From: Phycisphaerae bacterium
GTDB taxonomy: Bacteria > Planctomycetota > Phycisphaerae > Sedimentisphaerales > Anaerobacaceae
DNA: 53,752 bases
Direction of reading: 5' to 3'
NCBI GenBank assembly: GCA_028714255.1
Contig: JAQTMR010000014.1
Span: 1-53,752, forward strand
Of this stretch, positions 1 to 7,375 are shown in pieces; the stretch's first letter is position 1, and each line of letters begins with the position of its first letter. The position numbers were made by a program, and so were the translations under genes. The notes under the pieces were generated by a model. That model was not told the origin of the DNA and did not search any database. It saw only the letters and a list, made by a program, of their open reading frames with translations.

Positions 1-226
1 CTTTAGTGACCGGCTGTTCGATAATCGTTGTTCGCAGGCCCACACGCTTGAGATACCTTTTCCGCAGTTGTTCGGGGTCGATTTTCAAGAAATCAGCGAC
101 GAGTTTAATCTCCGGCGAGGTAATCCATATAAAACCTTCCCCCGGCCCGGAGCAGCACCCGCCGCACTGCTGACACTCGAAATGCAAACCACCAATATAC
201 CACGGAGTTTTATTTTTATTTGCCAC
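1..226 (-). CDS. YkgJ-family cysteine-cluster protein (3' part outside window)
   Basis: The reverse strand reads open from a GTG at 226 to the window edge, giving about 75 residues of the N-terminus. The start region contains PWYIGGLHFECQQCGGCC followed by SGPGEGFIWITSPEI. This matches the CxxCGxCC cluster and the following G-G-F/Y-I/V-W-V/I-T pattern of the YkgJ (Fe/Zn-chelating cysteine cluster) family. The family is thought to bind metal through these cysteines; its substrate is not known. No good Shine-Dalgarno precedes the GTG, and the start codon lies inside a CACAGAG-type intergenic repeat, so the exact start is uncertain. The cysteine motif is seen directly and the family call follows from it; the C-terminal half is missing. 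Confidence 0.72.
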   Translation of the reverse strand, partial: MANKNKTPWYIGGLHFECQQCGGCCSGPGEGFIWITSPEIKLVADFLKIDPEQLRKRYLKRVGLRTTIIEQPVTK

Positions 227-354
227 AGAGTTCACCGAGAACACAGAGAATATAATTTATATTTTTGGACACTGATTTACACCAATTGTCATTCCATCGC
301 AAGCGGGAATCCAGTTTTTAACCTTCTGGATTCCGGCTCAAGGCCGGAATGACA
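222..354. repeat. Composite of three dispersed repeat families
   Basis: Three kinds of repeat lie next to each other in the gap between the YkgJ-like gene and the HNH gene. Positions 222-249 are a CACAGAG-type unit. Positions 264-288 are a diverged ATCCGTG/ACGGATT-type unit. Positions 288-354 are an imperfect palindrome whose arms, about 28 bases each, run from TGTCATTCC to GAATCCAG and back from CTGGATTCC to GGAATGACA around an 11-base centre. Relatives of the first two occur elsewhere in the window, at 22049-22116, 36401-37509, 38654-38728 and 42123-43305. The rest of the gap up to 428 shows no gene. Confidence 0.7.
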
Positions 355-428
355 ACGTCTATAGATAAACTTTTCTAAAAATGGGATTTTACCTACAAAG
401 ATGACGCATACCCACTACTATTATCCAT

Positions 429-1100
429 TCACAAATTACTTTTACCGATATTGCACCGCTTACAGAGCGTTTGAAGATTTTCCAGTGCTGTTTCTCCACC
501 TTTAGTCCAAGCTTTTATATGATCTACGTGAAGAGTTGTCCCTGGTTTTATCGCTGGACTTGTACCACATATTTTACACTTAAAGTCATCCCTGCGCATT
601 ACTAAAAAACGCAATCGCCAATTTATGGTTCTGGACGTTCTGTGTTTTGTCGTTGGTCCAATTTTTAAACTTTTAATCCCTGCTTCTGAAGAAATAGTTC
701 CTTCCTTGTTAACATACACTACAAACTTCTCTAATGCCTTTTGCCAAGAGCCAAAATATCTTCCATAGCGGTTTGGCCCATATTTTGATATCGAAGATCG
801 CATCTCCCGCCATCTTGGTTGACGACCTAATTTAACCCACACTTCCTCAAGATTTTCAAAAAGCTCTTCTTCGGCCACCCCTTTAAGTTGTTGTCTTGTT
901 GCTTTGAAGCCAGCTTTTTCAATGGCTCTAATCCAAGTACCAAATCTCCTTATAATTGTATCAGCAGAAAACTTACCATGTTTGCTGTATTGTCTTATAG
1001 TTAGAAAATTATGTTTTGTTCCAGCGGCGACTTGCTTTATATCATTGATTAATGCTTCATCAGATATATTACGGTGAAAATCCTCAAGCTCAAACTTCAT
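429..1100 (-). CDS. HNH endonuclease with homing-endonuclease-associated repeats
   Basis: A 223-residue protein. The C-terminus (about 160-223) is a zinc-bound HNH nuclease domain: C175-x2-C178, then HVDH at 191-194 carrying the catalytic His, a GG spacer, ENLQTLC, and C213-x2-C216 followed by N and K. The N-terminal part has two copies of a helical repeat with RRFGTWIRAIEKAGF (about 52-65) and YFGSWQKALEKF (about 115-126). This is typical of the repeats attached to HNH homing or putative restriction nucleases. Such proteins cut DNA; the target here cannot be told. An AAGGAAG ribosome site stands 6 bases before the ATG. It lies downstream of ilvD on the same strand, between ilvD and a repeat-rich gap, and is visibly AT-richer than ilvD, so it is probably an accessory gene gained by transfer. 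Confidence 0.85.
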   Translation of the reverse strand: MKFELEDFHRNISDEALINDIKQVAAGTKHNFLTIRQYSKHGKFSADTIIRRFGTWIRAIEKAGFKATRQQLKGVAEEELFENLEEVWVKLGRQPRWREMRSSISKYGPNRYGRYFGSWQKALEKFVVYVNKEGTISSEAGIKSLKIGPTTKHRTSRTINWRLRFLVMRRDDFKCKICGTSPAIKPGTTLHVDHIKAWTKGGETALENLQTLCKRCNIGKSNL

Positions 1101-1117
1101 TATTCTTCCTTTTTATT

Positions 1118-2785
1118 CTACCACTTCAGAACGGCTCCGGTGTCTGCGCTTGTCGCCATTGAGGCGTATTTCGCGAGGCAGCCTTTTGTAATCCGCGGCT
1201 TTGGCGCTTTCCAGTTCTTTTTGCGCTCGGCTAATTGCTCATCGGAAAGTTTTACGCTTATTTTATTGCTCGGAATATCGATTTCAATGATGTCGCCGTC
1301 TTTCAGCAAACCTATGGGGCCGCCTACCGCCGCTTCGGGACTGATGTGGCCGATGCAGGCGCCTTTTGTTCCGCCGCTGAACCTGCCGTCCGTAATCAGG
1401 GCGACGGATTCGCCGAGGCCTGCGCCTATGACGTAGCTTGTCGGGCTTAACATTTCCTGCATGCCCGGTCCGCCCTTGGGGCCTTCGTTGCGAATCACAA
1501 CAACGTCACCTGATTTCGCTTTTCCCGCCAAAATACCTTCGCAGGCGTCTTCCTGACTCTCGAAAATAACCGCGGGGCCTGTGTGTTTTAGCATTTCTTT
1601 GGCGACACCGGCGGTCTTCACCACGCAGCCGTTGGGAGCAAGGTTGCCTTTGAGGATGGCAAGCCCGCCGACCTTGGAATAGGCGTTCTCGATAGTGTGT
1701 ATGCAGTCGGTATTCTTGATTTTCGCATCGGCGATATTTTCGCCTAACGTTTTTCCCGTAACGGTAAGGCAATCCAGATTAAGCAGCCCCTTGATTTTGC
1801 TTACTTCATTGAGAATCGCGCTTATCCCGCCTGCGGCGTCAACGTCTTCCATATGCCACGCACTCGATGGGGACACCTTGCAGATATTCGGGCATCTTTT
1901 TGAAACAGCGTTGATGCGTTCGAGGTCGTATTTGATGCCGGCCTCATTGGCGACCGCCATTCCGTGCAGGACGGTATTTGTCGAGCCGCCCATCGCCATA
2001 TCCAGAACGTAGGCGTTATCGAGCGATTTTTCGCTGATTATATCGAGCGGCTTGATGTCCCTTTCGATGAGCGTCAGAATTTGTTTACCTGCCGATTTGT
2101 AAAGCTCCTGCCGTTTCGGATTAATCGCCAGTATTGTCCCGTTGCCGGGCAGCGCCATCCCGATAGCCTCGCAAAGGCAGTTCATCGAATTAGCCGTGAA
2201 CATTCCCGAACAGCTCCCCTGCGACGGGCAGGCGGTACGCTCAAGCTCTTTCAATTGTTCTTCGTTAATCTTTCCTGCGCTTAACTGCGCGACGCCCTCG
2301 AATATACTGATAAGGTCAACGGCTTTTCCATCTTTTGTTTTTCCTGCCGCCATAGGCCCGCCCGATACGAAAATTGTCGGGATATTCAGCCTGACCGCGG
2401 CCATCAACATACCCGGTATGATTTTATCGCAGTTGGGAATACAAATCAGGCCGTCAAAACAGTGGGCCCTGCCCATAGTTTCGACGGAATCGGCGATGAT
2501 TTCACGAGAGGCCAGCGAATACTTCATACCGGTATGGGCCATAGCGATTCCGTCGCAGACCGCTATCGTATTAAACTCGAAAGCAGCCCCGCCGGCGTCA
2601 CGAACGGCCTGCTTGACGGTCTGAGCAACTTTATTGAGGTGAACGTGGCCCGGGACTATCTCGCAAAAGCTGTTGGCGACACCGATAAACGGCTTATTCA
2701 TATCGGCATCGCTCAATCCGCAGGCGTGAAGCAGACCCCTGTGCGGAGCCCGCTGGAAACCTTTTTTAATCGTATCGCTTTTCAT
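1118..2785 (-). CDS. ilvD: Dihydroxy-acid dehydratase
   Basis: Converts 2,3-dihydroxy-isovalerate (or 3-methylvalerate) to the 2-keto acid, the third common step of valine, isoleucine and leucine synthesis. The protein has about 555 residues, the usual length. Visible motifs are [10 protein letters not shown], the [12 protein letters not shown] box with the Fe-S cysteine and the lysine near the metal, the [16 protein letters not shown] box with another cluster cysteine, [11 protein letters not shown], and GRFSGGTKG near the C-terminus with the catalytic serine. The reading frame opens 7 codons further upstream, but GGAGAAACCGGATT directly before the ATG at 2785 makes MKSDTIKKG the likely start. 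No other branched-chain genes are adjacent. It is divergent from the lipoprotein pair that begins at 2978. Confidence 0.97.
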   Translation of the reverse strand: MKSDTIKKGFQRAPHRGLLHACGLSDADMNKPFIGVANSFCEIVPGHVHLNKVAQTVKQAVRDAGGAAFEFNTIAVCDGIAMAHTGMKYSLASREIIADSVETMGRAHCFDGLICIPNCDKIIPGMLMAAVRLNIPTIFVSGGPMAAGKTKDGKAVDLISIFEGVAQLSAGKINEEQLKELERTACPSQGSCSGMFTANSMNCLCEAIGMALPGNGTILAINPKRQELYKSAGKQILTLIERDIKPLDIISEKSLDNAYVLDMAMGGSTNTVLHGMAVANEAGIKYDLERINAVSKRCPNICKVSPSSAWHMEDVDAAGGISAILNEVSKIKGLLNLDCLTVTGKTLGENIADAKIKNTDCIHTIENAYSKVGGLAILKGNLAPNGCVVKTAGVAKEMLKHTGPAVIFESQEDACEGILAGKAKSGDVVVIRNEGPKGGPGMQEMLSPTSYVIGAGLGESVALITDGRFSGGTKGACIGHISPEAAVGGPIGLLKDGDIIEIDIPSNKISVKLSDEQLAERKKNWKAPKPRITKGCLAKYASMATSADTGAVLKW

Positions 2786-2977
2786 AATCCGGTTTCTCCA
2801 AAACAATTTGACAAATTACCCGAAAGTCCCAAAAACGTGATTTTAACCGCTAATTGAATATACATAAAGAAAAATCAGTTGTTTTTGGCAAAACGAAACA
2901 TATAATTATAATTCAAATGGGGTTTCGTCCTATGGGGCCCCAATCTGTCACAAAATCTAAACTTTCAAGGAGTACCG

Positions 2978-3982
2978 ATGATGAGACAAGTCAAAATTTT
3001 CAGGTGGCTGGCAAGTGCGGCTGTTTGCTTGATTATTCTGGCGGCAGGTTGCGCCCCTACCGGCGAAGGAGCCGCTAAAATGCCGAAAGCCGGGGCGAAA
3101 AAAGTTGCCGTGGCGCTGAAGTTCAGCCCCAAAGATTCGACCTCGTACAAGCTGGCAATCGAAGCCGGACGAAGCATTAAATGGGAAGGCCCACTGCCGG
3201 ACAAACCTTCCTTCAAAACCAGCGCCAATACTACCAAACTCGAAATGGCTTTCGACGAGGAAATTCAAAGCGTTGACGCAAATGGCAATGCACTGGCGAA
3301 AATCACCATCAAAGAGTTGAAATACTCCTCCATAGTTAAAGACGTTCCCGTTGTAGAGTTCGACAGCTCCGAGCCAAAAGACCCGAACTATCCGCTGGCA
3401 AAGCTAATCGGGCAAAGTTACACCATAAAAATCGCACCTACCGGCGAAGTCGTAGAAGTTGTCGATACAAAAGAAGCGGACCTCGCCGTGAGAAAAGGTT
3501 CCGTGCCTCCGACGACTGCTTTGAGACTGCTTGACCCTGAGGCAATAAAGGAGCGGCACGGAATTTTAGTCCTGCCGGACGCCGGCAAAAATCAACTGCG
3601 CACAGGGGACAACTGGAGCAGTACAAAGACCTTTTCCTTCGGCTCAATGGGGTCGGAATCATATGAAAAAGTCTATACTCTAAACAAAATCACAGACATC
3701 GACAATCAGCAGGTTGCTGTTATAGAGATGAATGCTATTCCCGCATCGGAAGCGCTAAAAGGAAAAACAGAAAGCGAGCTTACAAAAAATTTCGACAACA
3801 CCAAAACATATACCGGCCGGCTGGAGTTTGATTCAACCACCGGCAAAGTCGAGAAATACCTCGAAGACCTCCAGTTGGATTGGACTATCGCACTGCCGCC
3901 GGCTAAACAAGACCCGAACCAGGGGCCTGCCATCCTGACAATGAGCGCAACCAATCACTACCGTCTTGAAAAAATTGATTAG
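2978..3982 (+). CDS. Lipoprotein of unknown function, first of a tandem pair
   Basis: A 334-residue exported protein. The N-terminus is a lipoprotein signal peptide with a hydrophobic stretch and LAAGC as the lipobox (Cys about residue 25), followed by a Pro/Gly/Lys linker. The rest is rich in beta-strand-like segments, with no enzyme motif that I recognise; it resembles DUF6263-type bacterial lipoproteins, a weak assignment. An AAGGAG site at 2967-2972 fits either ATG at 2978 or, with better spacing, the ATG at 2981. The next gene encodes a paralogue: both share a YK..SR.I..W-type opening, a G(Q/K)S(Y/F)T...I..(T/A)G segment near residue 150, and a GxxW segment followed by a (V/I)YTL strand. 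The pair probably forms one envelope-located operon. Confidence 0.8.
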   Translation: MMRQVKIFRWLASAAVCLIILAAGCAPTGEGAAKMPKAGAKKVAVALKFSPKDSTSYKLAIEAGRSIKWEGPLPDKPSFKTSANTTKLEMAFDEEIQSVDANGNALAKITIKELKYSSIVKDVPVVEFDSSEPKDPNYPLAKLIGQSYTIKIAPTGEVVEVVDTKEADLAVRKGSVPPTTALRLLDPEAIKERHGILVLPDAGKNQLRTGDNWSSTKTFSFGSMGSESYEKVYTLNKITDIDNQQVAVIEMNAIPASEALKGKTESELTKNFDNTKTYTGRLEFDSTTGKVEKYLEDLQLDWTIALPPAKQDPNQGPAILTMSATNHYRLEKID

Positions 3983-4004
3983 AACCCAGTCAAAAGGAGT
4001 GAAT

Positions 4005-4985
4005 TTGAAAAACGCTTTAACCGTTTTCGCGGCCGTGCTGATGATTATTCCCGCAGGATGTTTGCCGACAGTCGGAGGAGAAAAATCAACGCTGCTGACC
4101 GTGGATTTCCAGCAGGGCCGGACTCTGCAGTATAAATTCGTCTCCAGCAGGGACATCGAGGTTGACTGGGCAATGGCGACCAACAACAACGCTAAAAAAG
4201 GCGGCAGCAAGGTCGATAAATCCTCCGAGTTAATGGAGATGGTCGTGGCCTACACGCCTGTCGAAGTGGCCCCCTACGGCCTTACAACCATCGAAGCAAC
4301 CTGCAAATCGGTAAAAACATCAGGAAAAGGCCGAGCGGGTACTACTGGAAACGCCGTAGAAACTCTTTCAGGGAAAAGCTTCACGTTCACCATTGATGCT
4401 GCCGGCAGGATTGAGGATTATTCACAATTAGAGAAGTTAATCAAAGAGGCCGGCGAAAAAGCCTTCCGGCCGGAAGGCAAGGCAGGAAGAATTAAAGAAC
4501 CTGATATGATAAGCGATTTTATCGCTACGCAATGGTTCCTGTGGGATTCGGTCTCCAGTATAAAAAAAGCCGCCAAAGGTGTCCGCATAGGACAAAGCTG
4601 GAAGTCTGAACTTTCCATTCCGACACCGATGATAATACGAAAAGCAAGAAACGTTACCTATACGCTCGATGAAGTCCGCCAAACCGAAAAAGGGCAAATC
4701 GCCGTGATACGCAGTTCTTACTCACCTGCCGAGTCTGTCCCCGCCAGTTGGCCGAAACCCTACTCCGGCAGCTTCCAAATGAGCGGCAGGTTCGGGTTCC
4801 TGACGAACTATAGATTTATAGATTTACAGGGTCAGGGTGAGGAACTGTTCAATATCGACGCCGGCCGAACCGAGAAATACAGTCAGCAATACAAGGTACA
4901 GTTCGACGCTTCTTTCCCGATGGGTATTAATATCAGGCCCAAAATAACTATCGAGCAAAATTTGACAATGGAGCTTATCGAATAA
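4005..4985 (+). CDS. Lipoprotein of unknown function, second of a tandem pair
   Basis: About 326 residues. The open frame begins at 3966 inside the previous gene, but an AAAGGAG site at 3994-4000 lies just before a TTG at 4005. That start gives MKNALTVFAAVLMIIPAGC, a clean lipoprotein signal peptide with lipobox IPAGC. Starting at 4005 also avoids overlap with the upstream gene. The mature part is beta-rich and aligns by eye with the gene before it: a FTIDAAGRIEDYS-like segment matches IKIAPTGEVVEVVD, and GQSWKS matches GDNWSS. No catalytic motif was found. It is probably an outer- or inner-membrane lipoprotein acting with its paralogue. Confidence 0.8.
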   Translation: MKNALTVFAAVLMIIPAGCLPTVGGEKSTLLTVDFQQGRTLQYKFVSSRDIEVDWAMATNNNAKKGGSKVDKSSELMEMVVAYTPVEVAPYGLTTIEATCKSVKTSGKGRAGTTGNAVETLSGKSFTFTIDAAGRIEDYSQLEKLIKEAGEKAFRPEGKAGRIKEPDMISDFIATQWFLWDSVSSIKKAAKGVRIGQSWKSELSIPTPMIIRKARNVTYTLDEVRQTEKGQIAVIRSSYSPAESVPASWPKPYSGSFQMSGRFGFLTNYRFIDLQGQGEELFNIDAGRTEKYSQQYKVQFDASFPMGINIRPKITIEQNLTMELIE

Positions 4986-4995
4986 CCGGCGATTA

Positions 4996-5030
4996 GTAAT
5001 TGGTAAGTAAAGTCGCCATTTACCAATTAC
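4996..5030. repeat. Perfect 11-bp inverted repeat
   Basis: GTAATTGGTAA at 4996-5006 is exactly complementary to TTACCAATTAC at 5020-5030, with a 13-base loop. It lies just after the second lipoprotein gene. No T-run follows on the plus strand, so it is not a classic intrinsic terminator. It may be an RNA-stabilising hairpin or one of the AATTGGTAA-type dispersed repeats; related AT-rich sequence is seen around 27182-27236. Confidence 0.6.
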
Positions 5031-5066
5031 CGATTAATAGCTACCATCAGTGGAGGTAATTGCACA

Positions 5067-5579
5067 TTGGACACACGCAAAAATTTATGGGCGCCGTGGC
5101 GGGCCGAATATATCCAGGGTTTGAGTAAAAGCAGCGATTGTTTTATCTGTGATGATTTGAAAAAACCGCAGGACAACGATGAAAACCTCGTGCTATGGCG
5201 CTGCGACAAAAGCATCGTAGTAATGAATCGTTTCCCGTACAACAACGGCCATTTACTGATAGCCCCGGCTCGGCATATCTCCGACATCGAAGAAGCGAGC
5301 GACGAAGAGCTGCTCGAATTGACCAAGTTAATCAGGGAATCGAAAAAGGCCCTTTCGCTGGCGATAAAACCACACGGCTTCAACGTGGGAATGAACTTCG
5401 GCAGATGCGCCGGAGCGGGACTGCCAGGCCATCTCCACATCCATGTCGTTCCGCGATGGGACGGGGACACAAATTTTATAAATGTGTGCACCGACACAAA
5501 TGTTGTCAGCCAGAGTCTTATCGAACTTCTGGCGCAATTAAAACAGATAAGCAAAGAACATAACCTTCCCCACCTATAA
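5067..5579 (+). CDS. HIT-family nucleotide hydrolase or phosphorylase
   Basis: A 170-residue histidine-triad protein. The signature HLHIHVVPR (about residues 128-136) carries the nucleophilic central histidine. Upstream are N-terminal WAPWRAEYI, a CFIC zinc-type pair, and the strand NRFPYNNGHLLIAPARH, all as in the Ap4A phosphorylase-like branch of the HIT superfamily. Proteins of this branch split dinucleoside polyphosphates or related nucleotides; the exact substrate is inferred. It starts at a TTG with GGAGG at 5052-5056. It stands alone between two lipoprotein genes and a convergent HAD operon. Confidence 0.88.
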   Translation: MDTRKNLWAPWRAEYIQGLSKSSDCFICDDLKKPQDNDENLVLWRCDKSIVVMNRFPYNNGHLLIAPARHISDIEEASDEELLELTKLIRESKKALSLAIKPHGFNVGMNFGRCAGAGLPGHLHIHVVPRWDGDTNFINVCTDTNVVSQSLIELLAQLKQISKEHNLPHL

Positions 5580-5612
5580 CCCCATAATGCCTTTGAATTT
5601 TATCTGCACGAA

Positions 5613-5783
5613 TTATGCCTTTCCTCTTTTGGAAGTTCCGGTAGTTGCTGCCTTCGTTATTCTTCTGGATTGGGTTCCTGCGCTTTTGCCAGAATTAAAA
5701 TTGCTCTTTCCTTTTTTATCGGCAAAGCATTCCATATATAAACTTGCATGAAGCTGTGTAGGAGTTCGATACTTCATCAGCAT
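5613..5783 (-). CDS. Small basic protein, hypothetical
   Basis: A 56-codon frame (54 codons if the second ATG is used) directly after the HAD gene on the same strand. A GAGAGG ribosome site follows the HAD stop codon, and the ATG is 10 bases past that stop, which is good operon spacing. It fits the second ATG slightly better. The protein is rich in Lys, Arg, Ser and Thr in its second half and ends TSKRGKA. It has no hydrophobic segment and no motif I recognise. The tail is loosely histone-H1-like, but that is only composition. It could also be a chance frame; the ribosome site and spacing are the main support. Confidence 0.45.
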   Translation of the reverse strand: MLMKYRTPTQLHASLYMECFADKKGKSNFNSGKSAGTQSRRITKAATTGTSKRGKA

Positions 5784-5792
5784 GTCCTCTCT

Positions 5793-6665
5793 TTATGAAC
5801 GATATTTTTTCGATTGCTTAAAGGATTCTCGACCATACCGGATCCCTTCAACAATATTTCCTAATAACAATTTTATCAAATTATCAAGCTCGGTTCCACT
5901 TTTATAATCCGCCTTAGCAATAAAATCTACCCTGTTGGCTTTTAATAACTCCTTACATGTTCTCTTGCCGGGCAAGCTATGAGATTTATAAACAGCAATA
6001 GCATATCCGCCATTTTTTCTGATTACTGTCATACATGGAACATCTGTTAAGCCATCACCAATGTACATAATATTTTGAAACGGTATAGGCCTCAAAGGCA
6101 TAGGCATATGCAAATTAATGTTCTCATTCAAGTTTTCTTTACCTTTATTAATTCTAAAAATGAACTGGGTTTTTAAAGTATCGTTCACTATTACATTCGG
6201 GAAAGTGGCTGCGCCATATTCATCATAATAATATTCTGAAGCAAATACTTTATAAAAATATTTGGCTATGGCGGAACCTGATATTATCTCCTTTAAGCCT
6301 GCTGAAATTATGTAATGTCTAAGCTCTATACTTTTGCCAAATTTTCCATCAACATAATTGTTTATTCTTTCAAAATATGTCTGGACACCTGGAAAATAAT
6401 TGATTTTTTTAGCCAATTCCCCTAATCTTTGCGCAGTAACCGGAAAATGCTTAGACTTGGATTTTTCAAGCATCAAACGCATGTAAGTCACAATCGCCTC
6501 ACCATTCGTTCGTGCCGACTCTTCATTCACTTGACTCCAAAACTTCCCGCCATCCTTGATTCCAAGTTCAGGCAAAACGGTATATTCCTGCATGGGCTGT
6601 GGAGTCAGCGTGCCATCGAAGTCATAAACAACTGCAACAACATTATGCTTAAACGCTTTGCTCAT
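5793..6665 (-). CDS. HAD-superfamily phosphatase-like protein
   Basis: About 290 residues from the ATG at 6665; the frame is open to 6764 but the extension has no better start and precedes the HAD core. Motif I is YDFDGTLTP (nucleophile and acid Asp about residues 15 and 17), motif II is ISAG, and motif IV is GDGLTDVPCM with the metal-binding Asp pair. This fits a haloacid-dehalogenase-like phosphohydrolase with an inserted helical cap; the substrate is unknown. The gene is AT-richer than the housekeeping genes around it, has a small basic ORF downstream, and is divergent from pgpA. Confidence 0.78.
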   Translation of the reverse strand: MSKAFKHNVVAVVYDFDGTLTPQPMQEYTVLPELGIKDGGKFWSQVNEESARTNGEAIVTYMRLMLEKSKSKHFPVTAQRLGELAKKINYFPGVQTYFERINNYVDGKFGKSIELRHYIISAGLKEIISGSAIAKYFYKVFASEYYYDEYGAATFPNVIVNDTLKTQFIFRINKGKENLNENINLHMPMPLRPIPFQNIMYIGDGLTDVPCMTVIRKNGGYAIAVYKSHSLPGKRTCKELLKANRVDFIAKADYKSGTELDNLIKLLLGNIVEGIRYGRESFKQSKKYRS

Positions 6666-6877
6666 ACCAAACAACCGCCCGTCCCGCTGATTGAGTTGCC
6701 CGTAAATAAATAATTTCCAGAACACAGGCATTATCCGTCTTTGGGTTGATTTGTCAAATAACATCTCCCAAAAAGCTCAAGACGGTTGAATTTTATAACA
6801 ATCTGCGTTATCCTGACAGCTATGAAATACTGCGAATCAAAGTTGAGATTTCTTATCTACGAAACATAACACAAATT

Positions 6878-7375
6878 ATGAAAAGATTACTCGCATCGTG
6901 TTTTGGTCTTGGCAGGCTGCCTGTCGCCCCGGGCTCGTGGGGCTCGCTGCCGCCGGTGGTGCTCTTCGCCCTGATGTCAGGCTTGGGTTTATCAGCCGCT
7001 GCGGTATCGGTCGTAATGGCAATTTGCGTTTTACTCGGCTCTGTAATCTGCATAAAGTTTGCCCCATTTGTAATCGCAGCGACGGGCAAAACCGACCCAT
7101 CGGAAGTAGTCATTGACGAATTCGCAGGCCAGGCGGTTACGTTTTTATTCATAGCGTCGGCGCCTATAAAAAACTTTTGGACCGCTGCGATGCTCGGCTT
7201 TTTGTTTTTCAGATTTTTCGATATTCTAAAACCCTGGCCAATCCGCAAACTCGAAAAACTTCACGCGGGCTGGGGCATCCTCGCCGACGACTTGTTGGCG
7301 GGAGTATTCGCAGGAATCACCTCGTTGTTTTGTCTGATTGGGTGGAGTAATTTGCGTTTAGCCGGAGAACTTTGA
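6878..7375 (+). CDS. pgpA: Phosphatidylglycerophosphatase A
   Basis: A 165-residue membrane protein. PgpA removes the terminal phosphate of phosphatidylglycerophosphate to give phosphatidylglycerol. The family motifs are LGRLPVAPGSWGS near the N-terminus, DPSEVVIDEFAGQ with the acidic metal site, FFRFFDILKPWPI, and GWGILADDLLAG. The open frame begins at 6746, but the ATG at 6878 gives the normal N-terminus MKRLLASCFGLG. The stop TGA overlaps the ATG of the next gene (TGATG), so the two are translationally coupled. Confidence 0.92.
   Translation: MKRLLASCFGLGRLPVAPGSWGSLPPVVLFALMSGLGLSAAAVSVVMAICVLLGSVICIKFAPFVIAATGKTDPSEVVIDEFAGQAVTFLFIASAPIKNFWTAAMLGFLFFRFFDILKPWPIRKLEKLHAGWGILADDLLAGVFAGITSLFCLIGWSNLRLAGEL

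Noticed and set aside
68-352. Forward open frame of 94 codons
   Set aside because: It covers intergenic repeats and the antisense of the YkgJ-like gene; the reverse strand shows the real cysteine-cluster gene.
6746-6877. Upstream extension of pgpA
   Set aside because: The extra 44 residues are not part of the PgpA family, and the ATG at 6878 gives the standard N-terminus.
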